A stretch of 50,766 nt of DNA from Phoronis australis (taxonomy: Eukaryota > Phoronida > Phoronidae). The stretch lies in contig NMRA01000917.1 of NCBI GenBank assembly GCA_002633005.1, positions 45,204-95,969 on the forward strand, in the 5' to 3' direction. The position numbers and the translations under genes were made by a program. This document shows positions 26,001 to 33,529 of this stretch, in pieces. How positions within the stretch are numbered: position 1 is the first letter of the stretch; every line of letters starts with the position of its first letter. Under the pieces are notes generated by a model, which did not search any database, was not told the DNA's origin, and worked only from the letters and a program-made list of their open reading frames with translations.

Positions 26001-29000
26001 CAGTTACATGTACAGTTATGGTAGGCCTACATCTGACTTGTGTGGTTAAAGTGACTAACAAGCCCAACTGGGCTGGGCACTTATCTTTCTTACGAATGCT
26101 ATACCTATAACTGTTTGATTTAGTGTGCTTGTCACTATAATAAATAAACACTACTACTACTACTACTACAATAGTTCTATTTTTGCATATTTCAGCTTTC
26201 ATGTACGGATTAGTTGGCATCTGTTTTGCGTTTGGCGCTGGTCACATGGGTGGCGTACTCCAATCTGCACTTGCAGTGTTCGGGGCTGTAGGTGGCGTTA
26301 TCGTTGGTCTATTATTTCTTGGCATCCTGTTTCCTCATTGTGGCACCAAGGTAATAATATAATCTAGTTGACGTCATTGGGAGTTTTGTACAGCTCGACA
26401 GTAATGTCGCTCTGGTGCAGAGTTTGTTAAAAACGATGCCACATTCGTTGTTGAATAACTCTACATTATTAGGATATGCGTAATAATTTGAAAAATGCAA
26501 GGCTTGATCAGAACTACTTACAGTACGCACATTGCAAATTGCCTGACTATGAGCTTTCGTCGACAACTATAAAACGAGACATTTCTGAAACAAACGCATT
26601 TGTTGAGATCATCAGGAAGCATAGTGTCAAGTGCCCAACAACTTGTAAGGTTATTCGTTTAAAACTTCAAATATCCTTTTACCCTGTGACGTTTTTTATT
26701 CCTTGTTTGGTGATTTTTATCAGCTTTTGTGTACTTGCATCCCAAAAAGTCCATAATATACAAAAATTGGCGATTGGCTTTTGAACTTTTGAGCTACGTG
26801 AATCAGCTGAGAACCTACGAAATCGACTGGCAAGATGAAAGGCTGTTTTTCAATCATATATCGTAGGTTTGTGACTTTTGTAGCTTGCATTTAAACCATT
26901 TTCATTTTTCAGAGTGCTTACATAGCCTCCATGGCTGCTTTAGCATTGATGCTTTGGATCTTCATTGGCTCAAGAATTTATCCGCCGCCCCCTCAGTACC
27001 ACCTCCCAAGATCAACGGATGGATGTGCGACGCGCAATGGCAGCCATCTTAACATCAGCCGTTTTAACGGCTTATATTTCGATGACAGCCAATTTAATGA
27101 ATCCAGCTACATAATCGTGGCACAGCTCAACCAGGTTGTTACGCCGTTAGTTGCTACTACAAACGACTCTTCGCTTGACAAAAAACGGTGCGGATCTTGC
27201 TGACTTTATCTGCTATAACCCTGCCTTCTGTCAAAGGCAAAAATAACTTTTGAGCCCTCATAGTTATAAAACTGGTCTGAATTTCGTATACGCCAAACCT
27301 GCACGACAATAGTTAGTGTGATCAAGTTTTTTGCTTGAAATGCATTTCGTATTGATTTATTTACGCGAGTGTATTGCGCCTGCTGAAAGGGCACCATAGC
27401 CCGGTTGCATAAAACAATATCTGAAATTGAGACTCAACTAAGTTCCCTAAATCTGATGCATGTTTTTTCTTTGTTTAATCAAAAAATTTCCTATCCTTTT
27501 ATCTTTATTACGCCGAGAATGTTTTCAAACACCGGACTGTCAGTACAGTGTACTATCAACGCCCGGGAGCGTTAATACCACTTTCTTAGCAGAATTTAGT
27601 GAATGTTAGAATTTGGTCATTTTGATTGAATGTAAAATTGTGTGAGCTTTGAATTAAATATAGTATAGGCCGACAGACTGTCTCGGCTTGGGTGAGCTAT
27701 TCCTGTGAATGACCATCTAATCATTTTCAGACCAGTCATCGCCGCCTTGTACGCCCTGTCTTATCAATGGTATGCGATGGTTGCTGTGTTAATCGTATGT
27801 TTGGCTGGAGTCCTAAGCAGCTTTGTTTTTGGTGAGTGCTTTTTCTTTTAAAATAAGAGTGCAGCTAAGCATAAAATGTGAAGGATATTAACGTTGGTAT
27901 CTTTGCACACTGTGTTAACGTTAAAATCCAGAGTGAGTTGGGGGAGGTTGGACGAAATAGTTGGCAACCACAGAGAGAGAGGGCGAGAGGGGGAGAGAGA
28001 GAGAGAGAGGGGCAGAGAGGGGGANNNNNNNNNNNNNNNNNNNNNNNNNNNNNNNNNNNNNNNNNNNNNNNNNNNNNNNNNNNNNNNNNNNNNNNNNNNN
28101 NNNNNNNNNNNNNNNNNCCTAAGCAGCTTTGTTTTTGGTGAGTGTTTTTTCTTTTAAAATAAGAGTGCAGCTAAGCATAAAATGTGAAGGATATTAACGT
28201 TGGCATCTTTGCACACTGTGTTAACTTTAAAATCCAGAGTGAGTTGGGGGAGGTTGGACGAAATAGTTGGCAACCACAGAGAGAGAGGGCGAGAGGGGGA
28301 GAGAGGGAGAGAGCCAGAATTAAAATCAGGGTGCACTTACAATTACACTTTATATTTTCGAAACTCTGTACTTGTGCGTGAAAGTGTAACTGTGTGCCCA
28401 TGAAATCTGTCAATTTTCTTTACAGGAGCGACACCTCTCAGAGACGTTGATGCTCGTCTGATATCGCCATTCGTGGTTCATCTGTATTGCTGGTTATCTA
28501 GAGAACAAAAAGACTTGTTCCGAAAGAAACATGAAGTGGCAAGTTCGGAACATTTTTTGCTCAAACGTTACATTTGAGATACCTCTAGCTAAAATATTGG
28601 ATTGTCCGTCCTGTGCAATAAGGACGCCTACATGTAAAAGGTATAAAAGTCGAGTTTTACAGTAAGGTCACGAATTCCGTCTTTGGTCTATATGTTGTGG
28701 GCGGAGCTCACCGGTGTTACCTATACCAGAATGAACCACTTCACTTATTTCATATTTATCTATCGCTAGGTGTTTGAGTGACAGCTTAACTGACCAATCA
28801 CAACACAGCATTCTTGGCACACTTTCGTTTCCATGTCGCCATTTTACCCGACAAACAACATGTGGCCGGGTAAAACTCATTGTTTATTTGTCGACATTTT
28901 GCAAGGGGGCGGAGCTTGCGATAGGTCAATTACATGAAAGGTTGGCCAATTGATGCCTTGAACATGGTGCACTTAAGATGATTCTAAGTGGACATTCCTA

Positions 29001-30105
29001 AACATCTGAAGGAGTGGGCTGAACATACAGAAATTTGACTAGTCTAGAATATTTGTTGGTAATGTATGGACTGAGGCATATTCTTTCTGTTCCTAATATA
29101 TTACAGTGAAGAACTCATTGCCAGCAAGATAGGACACTTCCTCTGTCGTGATCCGTTAGAACAAGCATGGACATTTTTGCCCTATTTCTGCAAAATGAAA
29201 ACTAGTATATGCACACGATACATGACGTCATGAAGATCACTAAGGCATCCATCTATGGCAGATCACTTCTTTACTTACATGTAGCTTATCCAATCCATGC
29301 AGATTTTCTGTATTAAAATTTTTGCTTTCTCCGAAACTTAATGTAAAGTTCATGGGCTTGCTTTCATGAAGCGAAATTATTCTACATGTACTTTTGCTGT
29401 AGGCCTACGCCTCATCCGGGTAAATGTTGACGCTCCATTACACGCGTTGTCATGGCTTCATGTATGACTTGACGTAACTCATTGTCCAAACAATTCAGAA
29501 TTCACGAGTGAAACCAAGACGTAGTTGAAAGGCCGTCTCATTTTTAATTCAGCTGTTATATTTGGTGTTGTCTTTGCCTACCTCCTTAACCATGTGTAAA
29601 AAGCAATCCGCATTTCTAAATGCTTAAAAGATATATAGTAATAAGAAATTCTAAGGAAATCACCCCCAGCCTTTGGTTATTATAAATACTGTCATAGAAA
29701 GTATATAGACGTTGAGGTTGGCCAATAGTAAAACATATCAAATAATCAAAGAAAAAATATCTGTGTTTACTTGATACAAATATAGTTGAAACCAATCTGC
29801 TTTAAAATTACATGTGACTACAAAATTGATTAGTCACATATTCCCATTTCGGCATGAAAGATGTACGCAATATTACCATTCTCGCCTAATTTTCAATAAA
29901 ACTATTGCACATTTTGATTTCTTGAAGTGTATTTATGGCTTTCATCTACCTTTAATTCAAGGTCAATTCTCCTGCAGAAGATCATGAAATGATGATGGTT
30001 GTGCACGTGACTGAAGACAACGTAACGCATCTGTTAGACGTCAAAGAAGAAGGCGGCTTAATCTTCAAGGGAAGAACCCTCAGCCAAGGAACACAGTTAT
30101 CATGA
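16914..30105 (+). CDS. SLC5A8/SLC5A12-like: SLC5 family sodium-coupled monocarboxylate transporter (SMCT-like), 14 exons
   Basis: Spliced from 14 exons (16914-17060, 17719-17910, 18681-18746, 19721-19840, 20534-20694, 21497-21637, 22449-22578, 23484-23572, 24789-24901, 26196-26350, 26913-27187, 27731-27831, 28426-28538, 29962-30105); the total of 1947 nt is 648 codons plus stop, close to about 610 residues in human SMCT1. Family knowledge: SLC5 carriers have a LeuT fold and couple Na+ entry to substrate uptake; the SMCT branch moves lactate, pyruvate and short-chain fatty acids across the plasma membrane. Seen: [75 protein letters not shown] and [16 protein letters not shown], collinear with SMCT proteins. 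The start has a strong context (CACCATGG). Four introns appear to use GC donors. The SMCT1 versus SMCT2 choice is not resolved. Confidence 0.88.
17719..17910 (+). CDS. SMCT-like exon 2 (residues 50-113)
   Basis: Acceptor TGTTTCAG. Encodes helices around [19 protein letters not shown], the conserved GTPAEV and [11 protein letters not shown]. The donor is CTTGAG|GCGAGT, a GC donor; no nearby GT keeps frame. The join ILE|YFEMRF aligns without a gap with the SMCT family pattern T-Y-E-Y-L-E-L-R-F. Intron 2 (770 bp) holds nothing recognised. Confidence 0.85.
18681..18746 (+). CDS. SMCT-like exon 3 (residues 114-135)
   Basis: A 66-nt exon with acceptor TTATTTTCAG and donor AAG|GTTGGT. Encodes [16 protein letters not shown] and the start of a membrane helix; the conserved Y-(F/L)-E-(M/L)-R-F follows the exon 2 junction exactly. 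Intron 3 (974 bp) holds nothing recognised beyond TACATGTA-type palindromes near 19422. Confidence 0.85.
19721..19840 (+). CDS. SMCT-like exon 4 (residues 136-175)
   Basis: Acceptor ACTTTACAG and donor ATG|GTGAGT. Encodes [18 protein letters not shown], one of the most conserved SMCT stretches, then the next helix ending CSFYISM. Exon 3 plus exon 4 give the same residue spacing as human SMCT1. Intron 4 (693 bp) shows no further feature. Confidence 0.9.
20534..20694 (+). CDS. SMCT-like exon 5 (residues 176-229)
   Basis: Acceptor TTCTTTGACAG and donor GA|GTGAGT, phase 2. Encodes [14 protein letters not shown], a hallmark of the sodium:solute symporter family, a long helix and the loop [10 protein letters not shown]. 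Intron 5 (802 bp) holds no recognised feature. Confidence 0.9.
21497..21637 (+). CDS. SMCT-like exon 6 (residues 229-276)
   Basis: Acceptor GATTTCAG and donor AAAAT|GTGAGT, phase 2. Encodes [20 protein letters not shown], then [20 protein letters not shown], aligning with family positions N-P-N-P, R-H-T, G-G-T-F-T and Q-x-Q-V-Q-R. Intron 6 (811 bp) holds no recognised feature. Confidence 0.9.
22449..22578 (+). CDS. SMCT-like exon 7 (residues 276-319)
   Basis: Acceptor ACTTTCAG and donor GACCAG|GTAATT, phase 0. Encodes [20 protein letters not shown] and [20 protein letters not shown]; the C-D-P motif and the terminal A-D-Q match the family (C-D-P-W, A-P-D-Q). Intron 7 (905 bp) carries the GT-rich microsatellite at 23308. 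Confidence 0.9.
23308..23388. repeat. GT-rich imperfect microsatellite in SMCT-like intron 7
   Basis: Alternating GTGTGC and GTGTGT units with interruptions. The overlapping Cys/Val-rich and His/Thr-rich open frames are products of this repeat. Confidence 0.9.
23484..23572 (+). CDS. SMCT-like exon 8 (residues 320-349)
   Basis: Acceptor TATCTGCAG. Encodes [20 protein letters not shown] followed by AACVFSGAL and the first two bases of a Ser codon. The donor is CTAAG|GCAAGT, a perfect GC-donor consensus. A GT five bases later breaks the frame into exon 9. Intron 8 (1216 bp) holds a diverged dispersed repeat at 23688-23860. Confidence 0.9.
23688..23860. repeat. Diverged dispersed repeat, copy in SMCT-like intron 8
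   Basis: Shares with 44493-44660, in the same order, GGCTCGAA, GTGGAC, ACGGGGTAC and GTGAACTTTTGTCTCGTTTTC followed by GACTTTTT. The order conservation with indels between argues for a common repeat family instead of chance. No coding content or end structure seen. Confidence 0.45.
24789..24901 (+). CDS. SMCT-like exon 9 (residues 349-387)
   Basis: Acceptor TTATTCTAG and donor CTGT|GTAATT, phase 1. Encodes [18 protein letters not shown], corresponding to the family's S-T-V-S-S-S-I-N-A-L-A-A segment in the helix that carries the Na2-site serines of SLC5 carriers, then a basic intracellular loop (RKKVIKGAQ). Intron 9 (1294 bp) is largely a LINE 3' fragment. Confidence 0.85.
25342..26169 (+). 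mobile_element. 5'-truncated LINE (non-LTR retrotransposon) 3' end in SMCT-like intron 9
   Basis: A 235-codon open frame (25342-26049) has no own promoter or start context and ends in a retrotransposon ORF2-like C-terminus: basic and hydrophobic segments, then a Cys/His cluster ([19 protein letters not shown], that is C-x2-C-x10-H-x3-C or similar) followed by YNSWR. This layout is typical of the region after the reverse transcriptase in CR1/L2-like and related LINEs. After the stop comes about 100 bases of 3' UTR, then an (ACT)n tail at 26149-26169, as in elements ending in a short tandem repeat. It lies in the same orientation as the host gene. The 5' boundary is not defined; the frame is intact, so the insertion may be fairly young. 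Confidence 0.75.
26196..26350 (+). CDS. SMCT-like exon 10 (residues 387-438)
   Basis: Acceptor CATATTTCAG and donor ACCAAG|GTAATA, phase 0. Encodes [20 protein letters not shown] and [20 protein letters not shown], the family's Q-A-A-L-S-V-F-G-x-V-G-G helix pair. It starts only about 27 bases after a LINE-derived (ACT)n tail. Intron 10 (562 bp) is otherwise featureless. Confidence 0.9.
26913..27187 (+). CDS. SMCT-like exon 11 (residues 439-530)
   Basis: Acceptor CATTTTTCAG. Encodes a helix, then [11 protein letters not shown] (family I-Y-P-P-L-P) and a hydrophilic loop with four N-glycosylation sequons (NGS, NIS, NES, NDS), fitting the large extracellular loop of SMCTs but longer than in the human protein. 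The donor is inferred: ACG|GTGCGG is the site that gives the phase 2 needed by exon 12; it is weak, so the exact end is the least certain junction in the gene. Intron 11 is 543 bp. Confidence 0.75.
27731..27831 (+). CDS. SMCT-like exon 12 (residues 530-564)
   Basis: Acceptor CATTTTCAG and donor TTTTTG|GTGAGT, phase 1. Encodes [20 protein letters not shown] and GVLSSFVFG, the last membrane helix (family W-Y-S-L-S-Y). The final 20 bases plus the intron start recur at 28118 across an N gap. Confidence 0.88.
27812..28024. repeat. Segment repeated across the gap, copy A
   Basis: Exon 12 tail and intron 12 start. Matches 28118 to about 28316 with few changes (for example AACGTTGGTATC versus AACGTTGGCATC). 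Both copies end in a GAGAGAGGG-rich tract, which probably broke the assembly. Confidence 0.9.
28025..28117. other. Assembly gap (run of N)
   Basis: 93 undetermined bases in SMCT-like intron 12, preceded by a GA-rich low-complexity tract. The sequence right of the gap repeats 27812-28024, so the gap size is not meaningful. Confidence 0.98.
28118..28137 (+). pseudogene. Duplicated 3' end of SMCT-like exon 12 after the gap
   Basis: These 20 bases and their GTGAGT donor are identical to 27812-27831. Only the end of the exon is present because the copy starts at the N run. It is most simply an unmerged second allele, not a real extra exon; the body of the exon and its acceptor are missing. Confidence 0.8.
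28118..28316. repeat. Segment repeated across the gap, copy B
   Basis: Second copy of 27812-28024, with a shorter GA-rich tract, then continuing into unique intron and exon 13. This is likely the haplotype contiguous with the downstream exons. Confidence 0.9.
28426..28538 (+). CDS. SMCT-like exon 13 (residues 564-601)
   Basis: Acceptor TTCTTTACAG. Encodes the cytoplasmic segment [20 protein letters not shown] to FRKKHEV. The donor GTG|GCAAGT is again GC-type and joins in frame to exon 14. If it is not used, reading continues 12 residues to a TGA at 28575-28577, giving a shorter C-terminus. Intron 13 (1423 bp) contains the start of the 1.2 kb duplicated block. Confidence 0.75.
29962..30105 (+). 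CDS. SMCT-like exon 14, terminal (residues 602-648 and stop)
   Basis: Acceptor AATTCAAG. Encodes an acidic cytoplasmic tail starting [20 protein letters not shown] and ending SQGTQLS, stop TGA at 30103. Human SMCT1 ends in a T-R-L PDZ-binding motif, which is not present here. AATAAA at 30491 is a possible polyadenylation signal. A near-identical copy of this exon lies at 31189-31332. Confidence 0.7.
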   Translation, partial: VNSPAEDHEMMMVVHVTEDNVTHLLDVKEEGGLIFKGRTLSQGTQLS

Positions 30106-30490
30106 AACAAACAAATCAATTTAATCAGATAGATTTACATTACATGTACATCTTATGAAAGTAACGTGGTTTCTATGAGTGTTCATGTGTTGTCCTTCAG
30201 CAAATCATAAAACAATCGCAAAATCCGTGCCCAAACCAGTGCTGTAGTGGGGCGTTGGCGCACTTAGGCGCATCCAACCACCTTTTGAAATTTGAACGTA
30301 GCGCCTACGCACCGTAAGTTACTTTCAGGTCTTTATGTGATACGGTGGGCTTTGGGCGCCTACTTACATTTACATGTACAGTGTACCTCTAAGTTTGCCA
30401 CTTCAGCACTGGTCCTAACAAGTCGAAAGAAAGATTTCTTTGTGAAGGATTATGTTGTTGGATTCCTATTTCTACGGTTTTGCTAAGAGA

Positions 30491-30496
30491 AATAAA
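30491..30496 (+). other. Possible polyadenylation signal AATAAA of the SMCT-like gene
   Basis: Located 386 bases after the stop at 30105, followed directly by an A run and the single N. The same signal recurs at 31718-31723 in copy B. Confidence 0.4.
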
Positions 30497-30505
30497 AAAA
30501 AAAAN

Positions 30506-31732
30506 CATGTAGCTTATCCAATCCATGCAGATTTTCTGTATTAAAATTTTTGCTTTCTCCGAAACTTAATGTAAAGTTCATGGGCTTGCTTTCATGAAGC
30601 GAAATTATTCTACATGTACTTTTGCTGTAGGCCTACGCCTCATTCGGGTAAATGTTGACGCTCCATTACACGCGTTGTCATGGCTTCATGTATGACTTGA
30701 CGTAACTCATTGTCCAAACAATTCAGAATTCACGAGTGAAACCAAGACGTAGTTGAAAGGCCGTCTCATTTTTAATTCAGCTGTTATATTTGGGGTTGTC
30801 TTTGCCTACCTCCTTAACCATGTGTAAAAAGCAATCCGCATTTCTAAATGTTTAAAAGATATATAGTAATAAGAAATTCTAAGGAAACCACCCCAGCCTT
30901 TGGTTATTATAAATACTGTCATAGAAAGTATATAGACGTTGATGTTGGCCAATAGTAAAACATATCAAATAATCAAAGAAAAAATATCTGTGTTTATTTG
31001 ATACAAATATAGTTGAAACCAATCTGCTTTAAAATTACATGTGACTACAAAATTGATTAGTCACATATTGCCATTTCGGCATGAAAGATGTACGCAATAT
31101 TACCATTGTCGCCTAATTTTCAATAAAACTATTGCACATTTTGATTTCTTGAAGTGTATTTATGGCTTTCATCTACCTTTCATTCAAGGTCAATTCTCCT
31201 GCAGAAGATCACGAAATGATGATGGTTGTGCACGTGACTGAAGACAACGTAACGCATCTGTTAGACGTCAAAGAAGAAGGCGGCTTAATCTTCAAGGGAA
31301 GAACTCACAGCCAAGGAACACAGTTATCATGAAACAAACAAATCAATTTAGTCAGATAGATTTACATTACATGTACATCTTATGAAAGTAACGTGGTTTC
31401 TATGAGTGTTCATGTGTTGTCCTTCAGCAAATCATAAAACAATCGCAAAATCCATGCCCAAACCAGTGCTGTAGTGGGGCATTGGCGATCTTAGGCGCAT
31501 CCAACCACCTTTTGACATTTGAACGTAGCGCCTACGCACCGTAAGTTACTTTCAGGTCTTTATGTGATACGGTGGGCTTTGGGCGCCTACTTACATTTAC
31601 ATGTACAGTGTACCTCTAAGTTTGCCACTACAGCACTGGTCCTAACAAGTCGAAAGAAAGATTTCTTTGTGAAGGATTATGTTGTTGGATTCCTATTTCT
31701 ACGGTTTTGCTAAGAGAAATAAAAAAAAAAAC
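30506..31732. repeat. 1.2 kb block, copy B (probable allelic duplication)
   Basis: Begins at CATGTAGCTTATCC immediately after the single N at 30505 and ends in the same AATAAA/poly-A tract as copy A. High identity together with a gap between the copies is the usual signature of two haplotypes placed in tandem by an assembler. Confidence 0.9.
31189..31332 (+). pseudogene. Second copy of SMCT-like terminal exon (probable allele)
   Basis: Same length and frame as 29962-30105, within the duplicated 1.2 kb block. One visible amino-acid difference: R-T-L-S in the first copy is R-T-H-S here (ACC CTC versus ACT CAC). Its acceptor differs by one base (CATTCAAG versus AATTCAAG). It could be used as the terminal exon if this copy is the true haplotype, but only one is expected in the real gene. 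Confidence 0.7.
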
Positions 31733-33418
31733 ACGAAATCAAATACGTTTACTTAGCATGATACACCAGGGCACTCGTGAGGCATCAGGATTCAGACACT
31801 GTGACCAGTCGCATTGAATTCCTATCCCCATTCATCCAAGCAAATTCACGGTTTTGTCCGGAATTCGGAAATGGGGCAAACTGAATTTGAGCCCTGGCAT
31901 TTTAGGTGGATACATTCTAAACATTCCTAGGACAATGCCTCCAGTTTTCGTTTTTTTTTTCTCATTTGTCTCAGCGTGGCCTGTCTGGTGTGCCTGGAGA
32001 CAGATCTGCGCTGCTCTCTCAAAGTAATTTTTCACGTCCTTGGTTTATCTGAGCAGTATGAATAGTCGCGTGTTTTGTTTTCACGCGCACCGTTTAGGTA
32101 GGCGCTGGTGAAGAGAAAGTTGGAATGAAGTATTTTGTTCCGTGGTGAATTGTGATCTATGTCTTCAATTAGGCATTGTTTGCTCTTGATTTGAGTAAAA
32201 TACTGCGGTAAGTTTTAACTAGGAGAACAAACATATGCAATACGTCCGAACGCTTGATATATATATAGACGTAGTTGTAGAAGTAAAGCATCGATGGCAG
32301 AATTATGCATTAACTCTCCAAATAATTTGTCATCCAATATGCATGTCGCATTGCAACAGCCAGAACACCAGATTTGAAAGTTCGTCCATACATGAAAATT
32401 TTGCAAATCTTTTGTGAAAATCGAATAGTACGTCAGAGAACATTCCCGTAGTGGAGGCTAGGTGCTTTTTGTGTGCATAGAACTCTAGCCCTGGAATGCC
32501 AACTCCCGCACGAGTATCGTTGGCCTTAGTACAAAGCTGCATACTTATCGCAGGTATTTATTCCTTTTTATAATGCACTTTCCATTTTTCTTTACCTAAC
32601 CAACTTGGAAATATATAGCAAACAAAACAGTTAGGTAGATCAGGTTTGGCACTATATTCTAAATGGGGTAGCTCTGAACAATCCGTGCGTAAATCCGCAT
32701 TGCTTCTTTGGCGAAAAGTCTTTATTACCTGGGTAACTTTTGAGTTTTGTTTGAAAGGGTCCATTTTCGATAAATTTTTGTTTTGTTTGACTAGATTAAA
32801 ACAAACATTCGGAAGCCAGGAATAATTACTGTACCGTGCGAGGTACTAATAAGACCGCTGTTTTCCTGGTCAATTTGGCATCAAACTCGAACTAACTGGA
32901 TAATCAAAAAATCGTAACAGCGTTTTTGAAACATATCATATATAGAAAAAATATTTTGCTGTCTTCACGTTTAGAGCAGATGAAGTCGGGATTAGAGTTA
33001 CGTTTCGTACGCTCTCGAAAACGGGCTACAATTGTATTAATTTCGCATCTGCATTTTTGCAAGTATAGCTAAAATTGCTGTTAGAAAACGCATCAATAAA
33101 AAATTATCGATATCAGATAGTGACAATGATGAAGTGGCGTTGTAAAGTCGATCATCTTTCCAACCTCACCGACGCATATCCTTAGTGACTGTCATACAGT
33201 AGGATACATGTACACTGGTGAGATCCCGGACAGGGGAAACGGATTGTTTTCGCCTTTCATTAGCTTGATTGTTGTTTTGCGTGATATTCTGGTCGTGTAA
33301 TAGTCTGTAATACACTATGTACATGTAGCTGTACTAAATGTCGCAGTACCATGTATGTATTTCTTAATTTCTCAACTAGATGTGTTGTACTTTACTCTAA
33401 TCCAGTTGCAATCGAACA
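31733..33418. other. Intergenic between the SMCT-like gene and CATSPER2
   Basis: About 1.7 kb with no supported exon. Must contain the CATSPER2 promoter if exon 1 is right, but no TATA or other element could be identified with confidence. Confidence 0.5.
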
Positions 33419-33529
33419 ATGTACAGTGGGAAAGAACGCAGTGGATCTCCTGTGTACGACTATGACGCTGCAAAAAGTGCGCGTGCGTCGATCCAGGAGA
33501 GCTTGGACATATATGATGACGACATACAG
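33419..33529 (+). CDS. CATSPER2: CATSPER2 exon 1 (residues 1-37, probable)
   Basis: ATG at 33419 opens MYSGKERSGSPVYDYDAAKS and an acidic stretch ending YDDDIQ, donor CAG|GTACAA, phase 0. An in-frame TAA lies 21 bases upstream. There is no homology check possible here because CATSPER2 N-termini are poorly conserved; support comes from position, phase and open frame. Intron 1 (3340 bp) contains a tRNA-like SINE candidate and the (AC)n microsatellite; another small exon could be hidden in it. Confidence 0.55.

Larger units (their letters stand above)
29278..30504. repeat. 1.2 kb block, copy A (probable allelic duplication)
   Basis: Nearly identical to 30506-31732, separated by one N in a poly-A run. 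Differences are scattered substitutions and single-base indels, for example CTCATCCGGG versus CTCATTCGGG and CACCCCCAGCC versus CACCCCAGCC. Contains the terminal exon of the SMCT-like gene and its 3' flank. Confidence 0.9.

Noticed and set aside
27878-28157. Open frames running through the N gap
   Set aside because: They owe their length to undetermined bases and to a GA-rich tract.
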